Position numbers and translations under genes: made by a program. The notes below the pieces were generated by a model, which worked only from the letters and a program-made list of their open reading frames with translations, did no database searches and was not told the DNA's origin. Of a DNA stretch of 64,000 nt, positions 1 to 11,136 are shown one piece after another (within the stretch, counting starts at the first letter, position 1; each line of letters begins with the position of its first letter). Source of the stretch: Petunia secreta (taxonomy: Eukaryota > Streptophyta > Magnoliopsida > Solanales > Solanaceae); NCBI GenBank assembly GCA_029990175.1, contig JARKIP010000023.1, positions 26,555,501 to 26,619,500 of the forward strand, read 5' to 3'.

Positions 1-389
1 TCCTTTAGCTCTGTCATGAAATATTGCAACCGACAAACAAACTATTCCCTAAATGCCGATTTCGAAATTCGATCCAACAAAGATCTACACTCGTCACTCA
101 AACATTCAATACCATGACATTAGAAAATACCCAGTATCGAAACACAAAATTCAGAGTCGGATTGACCAAAGGCAAGACAATGATACAATTAGAACCAACA
201 AGGGAAAACTCCAACTCGCAAACCACAAATACATTTTTTACAAAAGCCAATCCATCAAAATTAGCTCCATGTTTGTCTAAAAGAAGAGCGCGAAACTTGA
301 AGACATCCCGACATAACCCAAGACAAATACAATTTTGGACAACCTCCAAATCTGACAAAATTCAAACACCAAACCTCAGTCTAAGTATG
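1..389. other. unassigned AT-rich sequence at window start
   Basis: Open frames exist on both strands here, but none shows a motif I recognise. The segment lies immediately 5' of a decayed Tekay-type gag, so it may be earlier gag sequence too degraded to read, or an unrelated insertion. Nothing firm can be said. Confidence 0.4.
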
Positions 390-958
390 CAAGTACCCTC
401 AGTTGATGTTGTTGTTAATATTGCTCAGAGGTACGAGGCATACCATAAGCTAGAGCGGGAGAGCAAAAGATCTCGTGGCCCTAGTGGTTAACCATGGTAC
501 CTCATTTGGAGGTAAGAGTTCTGATTATTTTGGGAGGTCACCTTCCAGGTTATCTCAGCGTGTGTCACGTGATTCTCAGAGTGCGTCAGTAGTTCATCAA
601 GATCAGACCCAGTTTTCTCTTTATAGTTATCAGCAATCTGTCCAGCTTCCATTTTCAATGAAAAGGTTTTATCACTGTCATGAGTCTGGTTATCCTTTGA
701 GGAGTTTTTCCTTACTCCAGCAAGTAGACAATCGCCCTTCTTCTTGCACTCAGACACCTGCACAGTCGCAGGAATTTCATTTAAATGTTAATCAATCAGA
801 GAAATGCCACCATCCAGTAGAGGTCGAGAGCGTGGTGGTAGTGGTTCTTCTAGAAGTAATTATCAGGGTAGTGGCTCGACTCAGTTGCAGAGGCAGTTCT
901 ATGAACTGCCAGTCTGGCAGATGTAGTAGACCCGTGTGTTTCTTCTTCCCTTATCTGT
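390..958 (+). pseudogene. decayed gag C-terminus, Tekay/Del-type Ty3-gypsy
   Basis: Two overlapping frames carry the recognisable end of a chromoviral Gag. The first ends with a basic stretch (ERESKRSRGPSG, about 455-490) that in this family precedes the Gly/Arg-rich linker. The next frame continues with S/Q-rich sequence and a spoiled CCHC zinc knuckle (CHESGYPLRSF near 680-710, where the family has CxxCGxxGHxxxxC). A third frame around 805-870 reads SRGRERGGSGSSRSNYQG, the RG-rich region that follows the knuckle. Gag would package element RNA; this copy cannot, because it needs at least two frame changes and lacks knuckle cysteines. The upstream matrix/capsid part is not readable. Confidence 0.6.
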
Positions 959-2155
959 AAGTAAGATTTATCTTTCCGATCGATCTAGAAATGGTGTGTC
1001 TTATCATGTTTCGACGGTTTCTGATACGATTTATTCCTGGAATTTATGAGACCCTACTAGTTTATCTGATCTAAATATGAGAGATTTGACGGTGAGTATT
1101 GCTATTGCCTGCTTGGCATCCTGTTATGCCACCTTGTGTTATTATGTCAAGTCATTTTACCTCTCTCCTCGGAAATCAGTGTTGGTAGGATGATGGGATT
1201 CTTATTCGTCACCATCAGGAAGTGTCGTTGTTTTTTCCGGTGTAAAGTAGCTGGTAACTAATGCTCGATCTATGTGTCTCCTCTTGGTTCGAGATTCTAG
1301 TAGAGTCATGTTATTCTATGAGCTTGTCTTAGTTATAAAAGGGTATTTTGGTAAATTTTCAGAGTTTCCTTCTTATTGGGAGGTTAAATTGGTATGGATA
1401 TTTTTCCATAAAGCTTATTTAATGTCTATCTCTTCAATTGTGATTCTTTGGCTCGCCTGACTCGGAAGTAGTCTAGCTTTGGTAGCCAAGCAAATAAGAA
1501 GATGAACTTCCTGAAGCTCTAATTATTTCTATCCTCGATCCATATCCATTTCTTCTTCGTCCGGCGCTAGTGAGCTTGGGCGATTGGTAGCCGTTTGTGA
1601 CGTTCCCTGTGTTGAGCCAGAGTACGTGTTATTGTAGCCGGGTAAGCATATTATTGTTTTGGATATCAGTTTATCCGGGTATCCATTCCCATGTATAGTA
1701 TAGTGCTGGTTCTGTTTTTGTGGATCATCCAGTTTCAGGGGAAACTCTGCCGAAATTTTTATAAAGAAGTACCATCCATCAGGCGGCGGTGTTTACGACA
1801 AAGGTATGTAGTTGTGAACTTGAGAGTTGCAGCTGTTTGGCAACTCGGAAGGGTAGTTGGTAGCTTAGGTCTGCCTACGTTCAGCTTTTGGCTAAATCTT
1901 CTTTAGTCCAGCAGACTGTGCGAGGATGGTTATTCCTATTCAAATGGCTGCATGAGTTTGTGCTTTAAGTGGAGGAGTCTTCCTCCAAATACTGAATGAT
2001 AATATTAAATCTTTGAGTTGTTGATACCACTTTTCTCACGACCCAAAGTAAGGCCACGACAGAAATCTACAATGAGTGTCGATCATTGCTAAACCCACTA
2101 ATAATCTATTAATGATAGAGATAAGCTGGCAACCTGATTATATATATGTACCTAT
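959..2155 (+). pseudogene. degraded protease/pol remnants of the same Tekay-type element
   Basis: Directly after the gag remnant, short stretches (for example SRNGVSYHVSTVSDTIY around 985-1040) sit where the protease and reverse transcriptase of a Tekay element should be. No catalytic motif of PR, RT or RNase H survives in any frame. I call it degraded pol mainly on position and orientation; unrelated filler DNA is possible for parts of it. Confidence 0.35.
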
Positions 2156-2165
2156 CTGTTGAAAA

Positions 2166-2515
2166 CATAAAGTCTGGAAAGATGACACGACTATAACTTG
2201 CTGGCAATTAGAACATTGAGCCACAAATTCTGCTATGTCACACTTCATTCCATCCCACTAATAAATCTGTTCAAGATCATGGTACATCTTAGTCGAACCC
2301 GGATGAACAGTGTATTTAGAATAATGTGCCTCTATCATAATCTGTCCACGTAAATTTGCAATATCAAGAGCACAAAGTCTATCTTTATACATGGAAAAAC
2401 CGTCAGTAGCAACCCTGTATGGTGACTCCATATTTCTTCTGGCTATCTGTCTGTATTCAACAAGAACTGGATCCTCATACTGACGTTGTTTTACTTCATG
2501 AAAAATTTAGAGTTA
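2166..2515 (-). pseudogene. antisense integrase HHCC fragment, Tekay/Del-type Ty3-gypsy
   Basis: On the minus strand this segment reads the N-terminal zinc-binding domain of a chromoviral integrase. It contains DPVLVEYRQIARRNMESP, then the two histidines in AHYSKYTVHPGSTKMY (complement of about 2281-2330), then the two cysteines in AQCSNCQQV (complement of about 2190-2220). The H-x7-H and C-x2-C spacing matches the HHCC finger that precedes the DDE core. One stop interrupts it where the family has a Trp-Trp pair, consistent with TGG to TAG. The DDE core is absent. It is antisense to the surrounding Tekay-type sequence, so it is a separate inserted or inverted fragment. Confidence 0.75.
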
Positions 2516-3350
2516 AAGATCTAGTGCAGCTTGTCGTCCATCCATCATTGGCATATCTCCTTCACACCCCAACTCTTTGAGAAGTCACTTTAGCATTATA
2601 AGTGCACATGTAATCAATTTTGTTGTTGGTATTCTGCCTCAGCCCATGGTCCAACTACATGTCTCTTTTATTTTCACTTTTTCAACTCATAATATTTCCA
2701 ATTCAAAGACAATACCCTGAGGTAGATGTTCAGTCTGAAGATCATTCTTGGTCTACATCATACTATCCAGTAGTAGTTGCGTGATCCTTATTCTTATACG
2801 ATAGACCTTGTTCAGATGAACCTTCGACCTACATTAGGATATGAGTAACTACATTCCCACGAGTAGCTTGCGGAACAACACTAAAATCAACTGAGATGTT
2901 GCATAGTGCATTCGTAAAAATAATATAGCTTGTATCAAATCGTCTAGTGAGTAGTGACAAGGTACTTCAAAAGCTTCCCCTATTGTATTAAGCGTGAGCT
3001 AATTCTTAATTCCATCGACCTGTTCTATATCGAAAGGTATATCGAAGAGGTAACTGTCGGCTGAATCATGTTAACCCATTCAACGTTTCGTGTATCTTTG
3101 TTTCGAAAATATAGAATTCTCCTCTCGTGATCGAGGAAGGATCAGTATAGTCAGAATAAGCTGGACAATGACGTTATGATATTATCCAGCTATGTTTTTA
3201 TCCAAGAGTTCAATGTGTGTGTTATAATTCTGATTATGTAATCAGGAAATAATGCCTGTGGAGTAGCTCATGAAAGTCGTGCAAGTTCTCTTGTTATCTG
3301 CGTGAATCTTGCTTTAGACTTAGGCTCGTTCGAGGACGAACAAGAGTTTA
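2516..3350. other. unresolved degraded retroelement sequence
   Basis: No frame gives a recognisable domain. Only the last part can be placed: from about 3290 to 3362 it resembles the sequence at 7850-7920 that also precedes an LTR (CGTTCGAGGACGAAC versus CGTTTGAGGACGAGT), so it is the 3' untranslated tail of a Tekay-type element. Confidence 0.45.
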
Positions 3351-3362
3351 AGTGGAGGAGAA
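3351..3362 (+). promoter_or_regulatory. polypurine tract before LTR1
   Basis: AGTGGAGGAGAA lies directly before the TG that opens LTR1. The identical run precedes LTR2 at 7909-7920. It is the plus-strand DNA priming site of LTR retrotransposons, so LTR1 sits in 3'-LTR position relative to the upstream remnants. Confidence 0.75.
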
Positions 3363-4689
3363 TGAAACGACCTCGGTTAGTCGTTTCGGATGTTAGGACT
3401 CCGATTGGCGTGCCGATAATTTTAAAATATTTGTAATGTTCATTAGGACCTGTCTGTAAAATTTGAGCTAAATTAGATCTCGTTTGGTAGGCATCGGAAG
3501 AAGATTTCAGTTTTTATTGACAATAAATATTAAAAAGAGATTTTTGAGCTCGGTTTTGGCGAACAAACTCCGATTCGAAATCCGAAAGAACCGTTAGGTT
3601 CGTATGATTATTTGTGACTTTTTTGAACTTTCGAAAGTGAATTTTGATGTTGTTCGGCTAGTTTCCGCTAAAATGCCGAAAGTTAAATAATTTGACTTTT
3701 TCTATTTAAATTCGCATCTTGAGTTTCGGGAGTCCGATTTGAGATCCACCTTCGTGAGTATGTTACATTTATTTTTTATAACTTGTATGCAAAAGTTGAA
3801 ACTATTTCGAATATCGTAGGGTTCCGTTTTAATTTTCGTCGCGAAAAGAAAATTAAAAAAAAGGGAAAAAGACAAAATACAAAAAAAGTCAAAACAAAGA
3901 AAGAAAAGGGATTATGGGCGGTGGCTATGGGATAAGTATCCCATAGCCTAGACAGTCAAGAAAACGGATAACAGAAATGAAATATGATCAGAGAAACGAG
4001 AATGACGCAGTAGAGGAAAAAGATGCCAGAAAATAAGAAAAGGGGCCAGAGAAAAGTAGAATTTTCACCCTGAAATATTCAGGTAATGATCCTAATATAT
4101 TATTTGAGTTTATTACGTGTGTTTGAATATGTTTTAATGGTAAAACTTGGAATATTATACATTGTTTTAATAACTTCAATTAATAGTTTAAAGGGTCAAA
4201 TGTACCCTGATAATGAAATTGATTATATATTCGTACTCAGGGAGTTATGGGCAACTTATAAATGTTATTTATTTAGGGTTTGGTTATGTGACCATAAACC
4301 ATGTACATAGGCCTGGCCTGCGTATTGCGTATGCGAATAGGGTATCAGGTTCCAACCTGGATTGCCCAAAGATGTGAGGAATGAAGCCTTTAGCTTAATT
4401 TGATATATTTTTCTATATATTGAATTGAGTGGGATCGTTTGGCAATTAATTCAAAGGACAAAGCGGTTGTTGAGTAATTGTGCTATCTTTGTAACAAGGT
4501 AAGTGTTTATATCCATTTCTTTGGAGGCACCTGGCCTCGTGGATTTTCTACCACGTGTTCCTTACGTGTGTAGCTGCCAATAGGCGTACTCATTACGCCT
4601 TAGCTTTGAATTTACATTGTATATTATATGTTATGCCCCGTGGTTGGTATTGCATTGAGCATATGAGCATTGCACACTGGTTTTGAGCA

Positions 4690-5170
4690 TTTCATATACT
4701 TCTCGATTGGCGATGAGAGTCCCGCACCGGTGAAGGGTCATTATTGCATACAGTTCCCGGTAATCGATGAGAGTCCCCAGCCGGTGAAGGTTCATTATTG
4801 CATATACTTTCCGATTGGCGATGAGAGTCCCGCACCGGTGAAGGGTCATTATTGCATATATTTCTCGGTAATCGATGAGAGTCCCGAGCCGGTGAAGGGT
4901 CATTATTTCATATACTTCCCGGTTGGCGATGAGACTCCCGCACCGGTGAAGGTCATTATTGCATATACTTCCCGGTTGGCGATGAGAGTCCCGCATCAGT
5001 GAAGAGTCATTATTGCATATACTTTCCGGTAATCGATGAGAGTCCCGAGTCGGTGAAGGGTCATCATTGCATATACTTCCCGGTAATCGATGAGAGTCCC
5101 GAGCCGGTGAAGGGTCATCTTTGCATATATCTCCTGGTAGACAATGAGAGTCCCGCGCCGAAGATAGGTA
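4690..5170 (+). repeat. 54-bp minisatellite, about 9 units, inside LTR1
   Basis: Core CGATGAGAGTCCCG...GGTGAAGGGTCATTATTGCATATACTT recurs at 4711, 4765, 4819, 4873, 4927, 4980, 5035, 5088 and 5142, a period of 53-55 bp. Because 54 is a multiple of three the array stays open in several frames, which creates spurious ORFs on both strands. The same unit occurs about six times in LTR2. Confidence 0.95.
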
Positions 5171-5339
5171 TCAGGCATATGTGACTGCATTGCATTGTAC
5201 CGCATTCATCCCATCTCATTGCACCGCATACTGACTATTGTATGTATTGTGTTGTGTTTTATGTATGCGGTTTGTACACTATATCGTGGACATATCTCAG
5301 TTTACCTATATATTTCTGGCTCGTATTCTGGGTTACGGG

Positions 5340-5580
5340 GATCGGGTTTGACACCGCAACTGGATGAATATATGGATCGGGTTGCACGCCGCAACGGTAT
5401 AAATATATGGATCGGGTTGCACCCCGCAACTGCATAAATATATGGATCGGGTTGCACGCCGCGACGGTATAAATATATAAATCAGTTTGCATGCTGCGAC
5501 GGTATGAATATATGGATCAGGTTGCACGCCACAGCAGGATAATTATATGGATCGGGTTGCACGCCGCAACAGGATGTATT
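5340..5580 (+). repeat. 35-bp minisatellite, about 7 units, inside LTR1
   Basis: The unit ATGGATCGGGTTGCACGCCG plus about 15 AT-rich bases recurs at 5372, 5407, 5442, 5477, 5512 and 5547, a strict 35-bp period. It is absent from LTR2 and from the solo LTR at the matching place. Confidence 0.95.
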
Positions 5581-6230
5581 TTTGATTGTTGATATGTTCG
5601 GGATACCTATATGTTCTGGCTATCTTACGTTACTGGTTGTTAATGAGTTTGTGATTCCATATGTGTTTCTAGTTATTATCTGTCTCTGCCTTTTCATAAT
5701 TTATATAAGAGGAATTTGGTTTATATATTTCTTCTCCCTGGCTAGCTATCCTATCCTTTGAGGTGGCTAGTGTGCCCCACTTATTGAGTCCTTTTGACTC
5801 ACCCTTGTTTGTTGTTTGTTTCTTGTCTATCTATTTCGTTTCGGCAGGTTCGCTCCAGGATTGAGTTCGCCACGTTGTGAAGGAGCGAAGACGACTTCAG
5901 CTATCATGGTGAGCCAGCTTTTATTCCGGATGGCCACCAATTTGTTGGTTATTATTTCAGTTGTATTTTGCTCCCTTCAGGAGGTATTTGTCTTCTTTTG
6001 TACTCTTAGATGTCTAGTCTGGATAGCCCTAAACCTAGTATGTTGGGTAGTCAGCTGTAATTTCTTTTGTACAGCTTACAGGTATCAGTATGTCCATTTT
6101 TTTTAAGTCTTGTTCTTATTTATGAATTATTATGTTTATTTTCCTAATTTAATTGGTAAGGGCTCGCCCGACGGGTCTAGGGGAGGATGTCGGGTGCCCG
6201 CACGGCCTAACCGGATTCTGGGTCGTGTCA

Positions 6231-7790
6231 CCTTTGACTCTAGAGTTGCAGTCCCTTGGCAAATCCAGCGTGAGATTTCTTCCCCCAAACTGCAGCCGGG
6301 TCTCAATTTCAATTGAAAGAAGAAGTTGAATGAAAAGTTTTTGATTCTTCCTTACTCAGTCAGATTACGTGGTCGTGTCCTAACTGGAGGAGTTCCCTCT
6401 TTCGAGCTTGATTCATATGGAATTCTTTGGTTTAATGGTCGACTCTTTGTCCCTTATGTTGGGGATTTTAGGCAGTCAGTGCTCCACGCGGCTATAGATC
6501 GTGGTATTCCATTCTTCCTAGTATTACTAAAATGTATCAGGACCTCCGAGAGCTATATTGGTGGAAGGGGATGACGAGAGATGTATTTGATTATGTATCT
6601 CGTTGCTTGAACTGTCAGCAGGTTAAGTTCGAGCCTTGGAGACCTGCAGGGTTAGCTCGGGCATTTCCTATTCTCGAGTTGAAATGGAGCATACAACGAT
6701 AGATTTTGTATTGGTCTGCCGAAGACCTTACGACGCCATGATTCGGTCTGGGTCATTATCGACAAACTGACTAAATCAGCTCATTTCATCCCTGTGAAGA
6801 CTACTGATTCAGCTTAGAGATTGGCTCGGGTTTTCATTGAGCAGGTGGTTAGGCTGCATGGTACTCCTGTATCTATTATCTCAGATCGTAGTTCCCAGTT
6901 TACTTCCCAGTTTTGGCAGTCTTTTCAGAGAGAGTTGGGGACCTAAGTGCAGCTTAGCACAGCGTTCCATCCCCAAACTGATGGTCAGTCCGAACGGGTT
7001 ATTCAGATTCTGGAGGATATACTGAGAGCTTGTGTATTGGACTTTGGAGGTTAATGGGATGATCATTTGGCTTTAGCATCATTTGGCTTTAGCAGAGTAT
7101 TCCATCCAGATGGCTATATTTGAGTCCTTATATGGCCGCCGATGTCGTTCTCCTATTGGCTGGTTTGAGTCTCGAGATGTCGAGGTGATGAGTTCATATA
7201 TGGTTCGTCAGACTCTTGATTTTATTCGTGTTATTCAGGATCGTCTACGGACCGCCCAAAGCAGGCAAATATCATACTCAAACTGGAGGAGCCGAGATTT
7301 AGAGTTCGAGGTAGACAAAATGGTATTTCTAAAAGTGTCGCCAATATAAGGTGAAAAGAGATTTTGAAGGAAAGGAAAGGAAAGCTCAGTCCCAGGTTCA
7401 TTGGCCCTTTCCGTATCGAGAAGCGTATTGATAAGGTAGCTTATCGGCTTGACTTTCCAGCTTCTATGCTAGTTCACCCGGTTTTCCATGTATCGATGCT
7501 CTGGAAGTGTATATGAGATCCTTCCGAAGTGATTGAATTAGATCTTGCTCAGCTAGATGTGAATCTAGCTTACGAGGAGTTCCCAATTTCTATAGTTGCG
7601 CGTGATGTCCAGAAGATTCGTTCGAAGCAGATTCCGATGGTTCGAGTATGATGGCATAATTGTCCTCGTGAGGAGGACACTTGGGAGCTTGAGTCCTGTA
7701 TGCGTGAGAGGTATCCTCACCTCTTCAACGATTCAAGTTCGATCTGGATATTTAAAGCCTAAAAGTTCTTATCGTTGTTTATGATTTGTA
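6231..7790 (+). pseudogene. decayed integrase with C-terminal region, Tekay/Del-type pol
   Basis: Reading across frames gives the 3' half of a chromoviral pol. In order: the pre-integrase linker (LNEKFLILPYSVRLRGRV, about 6330), RLFVPYVGDFRQSV, the CLNCQQVKFE half of the HHCC finger (about 6607), and the DDE core: first Asp in VIIDKLTKSAHF (about 6755), second Asp in IISDRSSQFTSQFW (about 6876) and Glu in QTDGQSERVIQ (about 6985). Then come ALYGRRCRSPIGWFESRDVEV (about 7125-7190), the SPRFIGPFRIEKR block (about 7390) and a tail ending in ERYPHLF. All three catalytic acids persist, but the histidine half of the finger is lost and several frame changes and stops break the frame. RT and RNase H are missing upstream. 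The C-terminal chromodomain is not confidently readable. Confidence 0.8.
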
Positions 7791-7908
7791 ATCCGTAGTA
7801 GTATAGTAATATCTTATAAGAAGTCATTGAAAATTGGCGTAAGCATTCTCATTAATGGTGTGAAATCTATTCTAGACTCTTGCTCGTTTGAGGACGAGTG
7901 AGAGTCTC

Positions 7909-7920
7909 AGTGGAGGAGAA
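7909..7920 (+). promoter_or_regulatory. polypurine tract before LTR2
   Basis: AGTGGAGGAGAA directly precedes the TG of LTR2, as at 3351-3362. This is the expected plus-strand priming site. Confidence 0.75.
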
Positions 7921-8989
7921 TGAAATGACCTTAGGTAGTCGTTTTTGGAATTAGGACTCTGATTGGCATGCAGATAGTTTTAAAAGCTTCGTAAGGTCCA
8001 TCACAACTTGTCTATAATATTTAAGTTAAATCAGACATTGTTTGGTAGGTATCAGAAGAAGGTTTTAGTTTTCATTAGCAATAAAACTTAAAAAAAGAGG
8101 TTTTCGAGTTCGATTTTAGTGAATGAGCTTCGATTCGAAATCCCAAAGTGTCGTTAGGTTCGTATGGTCAATTATGACCTGTGTGAACTTTCAGAAGTGA
8201 ATTCTGAGGTCGTTTGGATAGTTTTCGCTAAAATATCGAAAGTTAATAATTTGATCTCTTTCCGTTTAATTCATATCTTGAGCTTCGGGAATCCGATTCG
8301 AGATCCGTCTTAGCGAGTACGTCACATAAATTTTGTATAACTTGCTTGAAAAATTTGGGGTCATTCCGAGTTTCTTAGGGTTCCGTTCTAATTTTAGTTG
8401 GACCAACAAAATAAATGGAATAACAATACTTTTTCTAATGGGCCTAGAGGTCGTTGGCCCATAAGCTACTTATGAGAAATTGTTTCTCATAATGTTATAA
8501 GGCAGAACTACCTAGAAGCTTACATTGTATACTTATCAACTAAATCTTGAGAGAAAAAGAAAGCAGAGAACGACAAAGAGAAAAGAGAAAGGGAAATTTA
8601 GAGATAGGCATAGTTGATCATTGATAAATTAAGGTAATTTTTCTACAGTATCTTTTTATGATTATTACGCATGTTTAGTTCTATTTAAACTATTATCCGA
8701 AAGATTGAAAGATTAATTACAATTTTAAACCAAAATATAGCATTTAGTACTTTATGAAATTGAATGGCTATATAACATCAAAAGATGAAACTAATGATAC
8801 TATTGGACTGATGGGACTCTGAGGAGTCCGAAAATGTATAATTTATGGGCTTCCGGCTAAGCCCAGCCCTGAGGTATTTTTGTAATTTTTCCTTCTTCCC
8901 TGTGTAAAGGTTAGAAACTCATTCTTCGGGCAGTTATAAGTGCGAATATATTTTTTTTTCTTAGAAAAGGATTATTCTGAGAGGCATCG

Positions 8990-9980
8990 TGTTGGACTTG
9001 GTGCACCTTCGTAAGACACTAGGGGGGTGAATAGTATCCTTACCCGGTTTTTACAACATAAAACTTGCTTTTAACTTTCTGCGCCTAACTCACAAAGAAC
9101 CAGGTTCCTTGTAAGTTTCACCTATCTCTGAAACTAAACAAATTGCGGAAACGTAAAGAACACAGAGATATTTACGTGGAAAAATCCTTGCTCAAGGGAT
9201 AAATAACCACGACCCAACCTCTTGGGATTTCAACTCTTCCACTAAAGGAAAACCCGAGCAAGTTTTAGACTACAACGTAATGTAATCAAGGAACTAGAAC
9301 CCTCTAGTACCTAGAACCTTCCAAGCCACACGTTAGCTGGTAAGGTTACCTCTACTTAACCTCAAAAAGTAATCTCTACTTAATGCTTCAACACAAGCGA
9401 ATAAATTACAACTCAATAGCCTATAACAAAGAAACTGAAACAACAGACTTAACTATGAAACTGCTCCTTCAGAAGGTTCCTCTGCTCAGCCTTTGTTCTT
9501 GCACACAAAGCTTCCCACGATCCGATTGTACTTGATATGCTCTGTTGAGATGTCTTTTGTGCGTCTAGATTCTGGTAAAATTAACTTGTATATATAGGAA
9601 CTAGACTTAGCCGGATCCAACTAAGTTTAGGAATCCTTTTCCTCTTTGAAATCAGTTTAAACAAGGTTACCCATATTTCCTTATTTAAAACCTAAGTTAA
9701 TTTGCCTTATGTTCCAATCTATTTTCGTTTAGGAACCGTGTCCTTCTCAGCACCGCTTCTAGCTTCTTATACTTCCGGTAGGATTGGAACTTTGACTCCA
9801 GCTGTTCTCTTCTTTCCTTCTTTAGCTCTGACTTGAATATCTCGCTTGAACAGCTGACCTTCTCACTTCGACTGTGAACCTTTTCATGGTCCAGTTAGCA
9901 CCAGGTCCTTTGTCATCTTCAAAACTCATCCTTCAACAAATCGAAAAGAAAATGAAGTTGTTCAGTAACTATTCTGACCC
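8990..9980. mobile_element. unclassified dispersed repeat, copy 1, inside LTR2
   Basis: About 1 kb with no counterpart in LTR1 separates conserved LTR blocks. It begins near GGACTTGGTGCACCTTCG and contains CTAGGGGGGTGAATAG, an ACGTGGAAAAATCCTTGCTC block at about 9174-9194, GGGATAAATAACCACGACCC and a GAGCAAGTTTTAGACTAC block. The same blocks in the same order occur at 56140-57000, so this is a repeat family. I see no coding sequence, no clear terminal repeats and no target duplication. It could be a non-autonomous LTR element or a LINE/SINE derivative. Confidence 0.55.
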
Positions 9981-10179
9981 AGGGCTTGAGGTAAGTTATT
10001 ATATGCATTTCTTTGATGGCCTTTGGCCTTGTGGATACTCTACCACGTGTTCCTTACGTGTGTAGCTGCTGATAGGCGTACTTATTATGCCTTAATTTTG
10101 ATTTATATTGTATATTATATGTTATACCATGTTGTTGGAATTGCATTGAGTATAGAAACATTATTCTCTAGTTGTGAGC

Positions 10180-10500
10180 ATTGCATATACTTCCCGGTAG
10201 TCGATGAGAGTCCCGCGTCGGTGAAGGGTCATTATTGCATATACTTCCCTGTAGTCGATGAGAGTCCTGCTTCGGTGAACGGTCATTATTGCAAATACTT
10301 TCCGGTAGTCGATGAGAGTCCCGCGCCGGTGAATGGTCATTATTTCATGTTACTTCCTGGTTGTCGATGAGAGTCCCACGCCGGTGAAGAGTTATCATTG
10401 CATATACTACCCGGTAGTCGATGAGAGTCCCGTGCCAGTGAAGGGTTATTATTGCATATATCTCCTGGTAGTCGATGAGAATCCCGCGCCGGAGACAGGT
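10180..10500 (+). repeat. 54-bp minisatellite, 6 units, inside LTR2
   Basis: TCGATGAGAGTCCCG recurs from 10202 at 10256, 10310, 10365, 10419 and 10473. It is the same 54-bp unit as in LTR1 but with six copies instead of nine. Confidence 0.95.
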
Positions 10501-11136
10501 TTCGGGCACATGTGACCCCATTGCATCATGATACATTCATTTCATATCTTGATATGTATTTTGTGAGATGTATGGATTTATTGCAGTGATTATTTGTGAA
10601 TGACTTATATGGTTGACTGCTATGGTTTCTGTTTCCCTAACTAGCGTAGCTATTTTTCGAGGTCGCTAGTTTTCCTCACTTATTGAGTCCTTATGACTCA
10701 CCCCCTATTTGTTCTTGTGTTTTCTTTTCGTTCGGCAGATTCTGCTCCAGGACCCAGCCAGCCGCGTCGTGATTGGGGAGCAGTACGTTATCAGCTGTCT
10801 ACGGTGAGCCATCTTGTTCATTGAGGCCACGAGCAATAGATATCATAGTTTATCTTATTTTTGCTCCCTTCGGGAGATGTGTATATCTTTTGAACCTCTT
10901 AGATGTCTGATCTAGGTACCATTAAACCTGTGTATTTTGGGTAGTTAGCTGTATTATTCAGACAGCTTTTTATATATGTCTGTCCTTGGGAGTATGCTTG
11001 TGTTGTTAAGAATAGATTTATTTTATTCTCAAAATAATTCTACGGCATTTATATCGATTCAGCCAATAGAGTTCGTCCGACGGGTCTAGGGGAGGTGGTC
11101 GGTGCCTACACGGCCTAGCCGAATATTGAGGCCGCA

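Larger units (their letters stand above)
3363..6230 (+). mobile_element. LTR1, Tekay/Del-type long terminal repeat (2.87 kb)
   Basis: Starts TGAAACGACCTCGG after a polypurine tract and ends GGGTCGTGTCA, giving TG...CA termini. It aligns along its length with LTR2 (7921-11136) and, inverted, with the solo LTR at 21541-24005. Shared blocks include the first about 300 bp, the segment around 4540-4600 and the GC-rich tail with GACGGGTCTAGGGGAGG (6170-6190). It carries two minisatellites (54-bp units at 4690-5170, 35-bp units at 5340-5580). No 5-bp duplication flanks it (GAGAA versus CCTTT) and integrase sequence follows at once, so it is not a clean solo LTR and probably marks a recombination between elements. 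Confidence 0.85.
7921..11136 (+). mobile_element. LTR2, Tekay/Del-type long terminal repeat, interrupted
   Basis: Begins TGAAATGACCTTAGG after a polypurine tract and can be followed to about 11136, where the tail GACGGGTCTAGGGGAGG...ACGGCCTAGCCGAAT matches the end of LTR1; the terminal TGTCA is decayed. Similarity to LTR1 is strong over 7921-8400 and 10000-11136. The middle is disturbed by a different sequence at about 8880-9980. It carries six 54-bp units but no 35-bp array. It is the 3' LTR of the integrase fragment upstream. The MULE begins just beyond it. Confidence 0.8.

Noticed and set aside
4631..5205. Open frames on both strands in the 54-bp array
   Set aside because: Same artefact of a period divisible by three inside an LTR.
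8808..8833. Hammerhead-ribozyme-like core: CTGATG, a perfect 6-bp hairpin with TGAG loop, then GAAA
   Set aside because: The invariant A after CTGATG is missing, and no flanking sequence can form stems I and III or supply a cleavage-site triplet. The matching region of LTR1 and of the solo LTR does not keep the motif.
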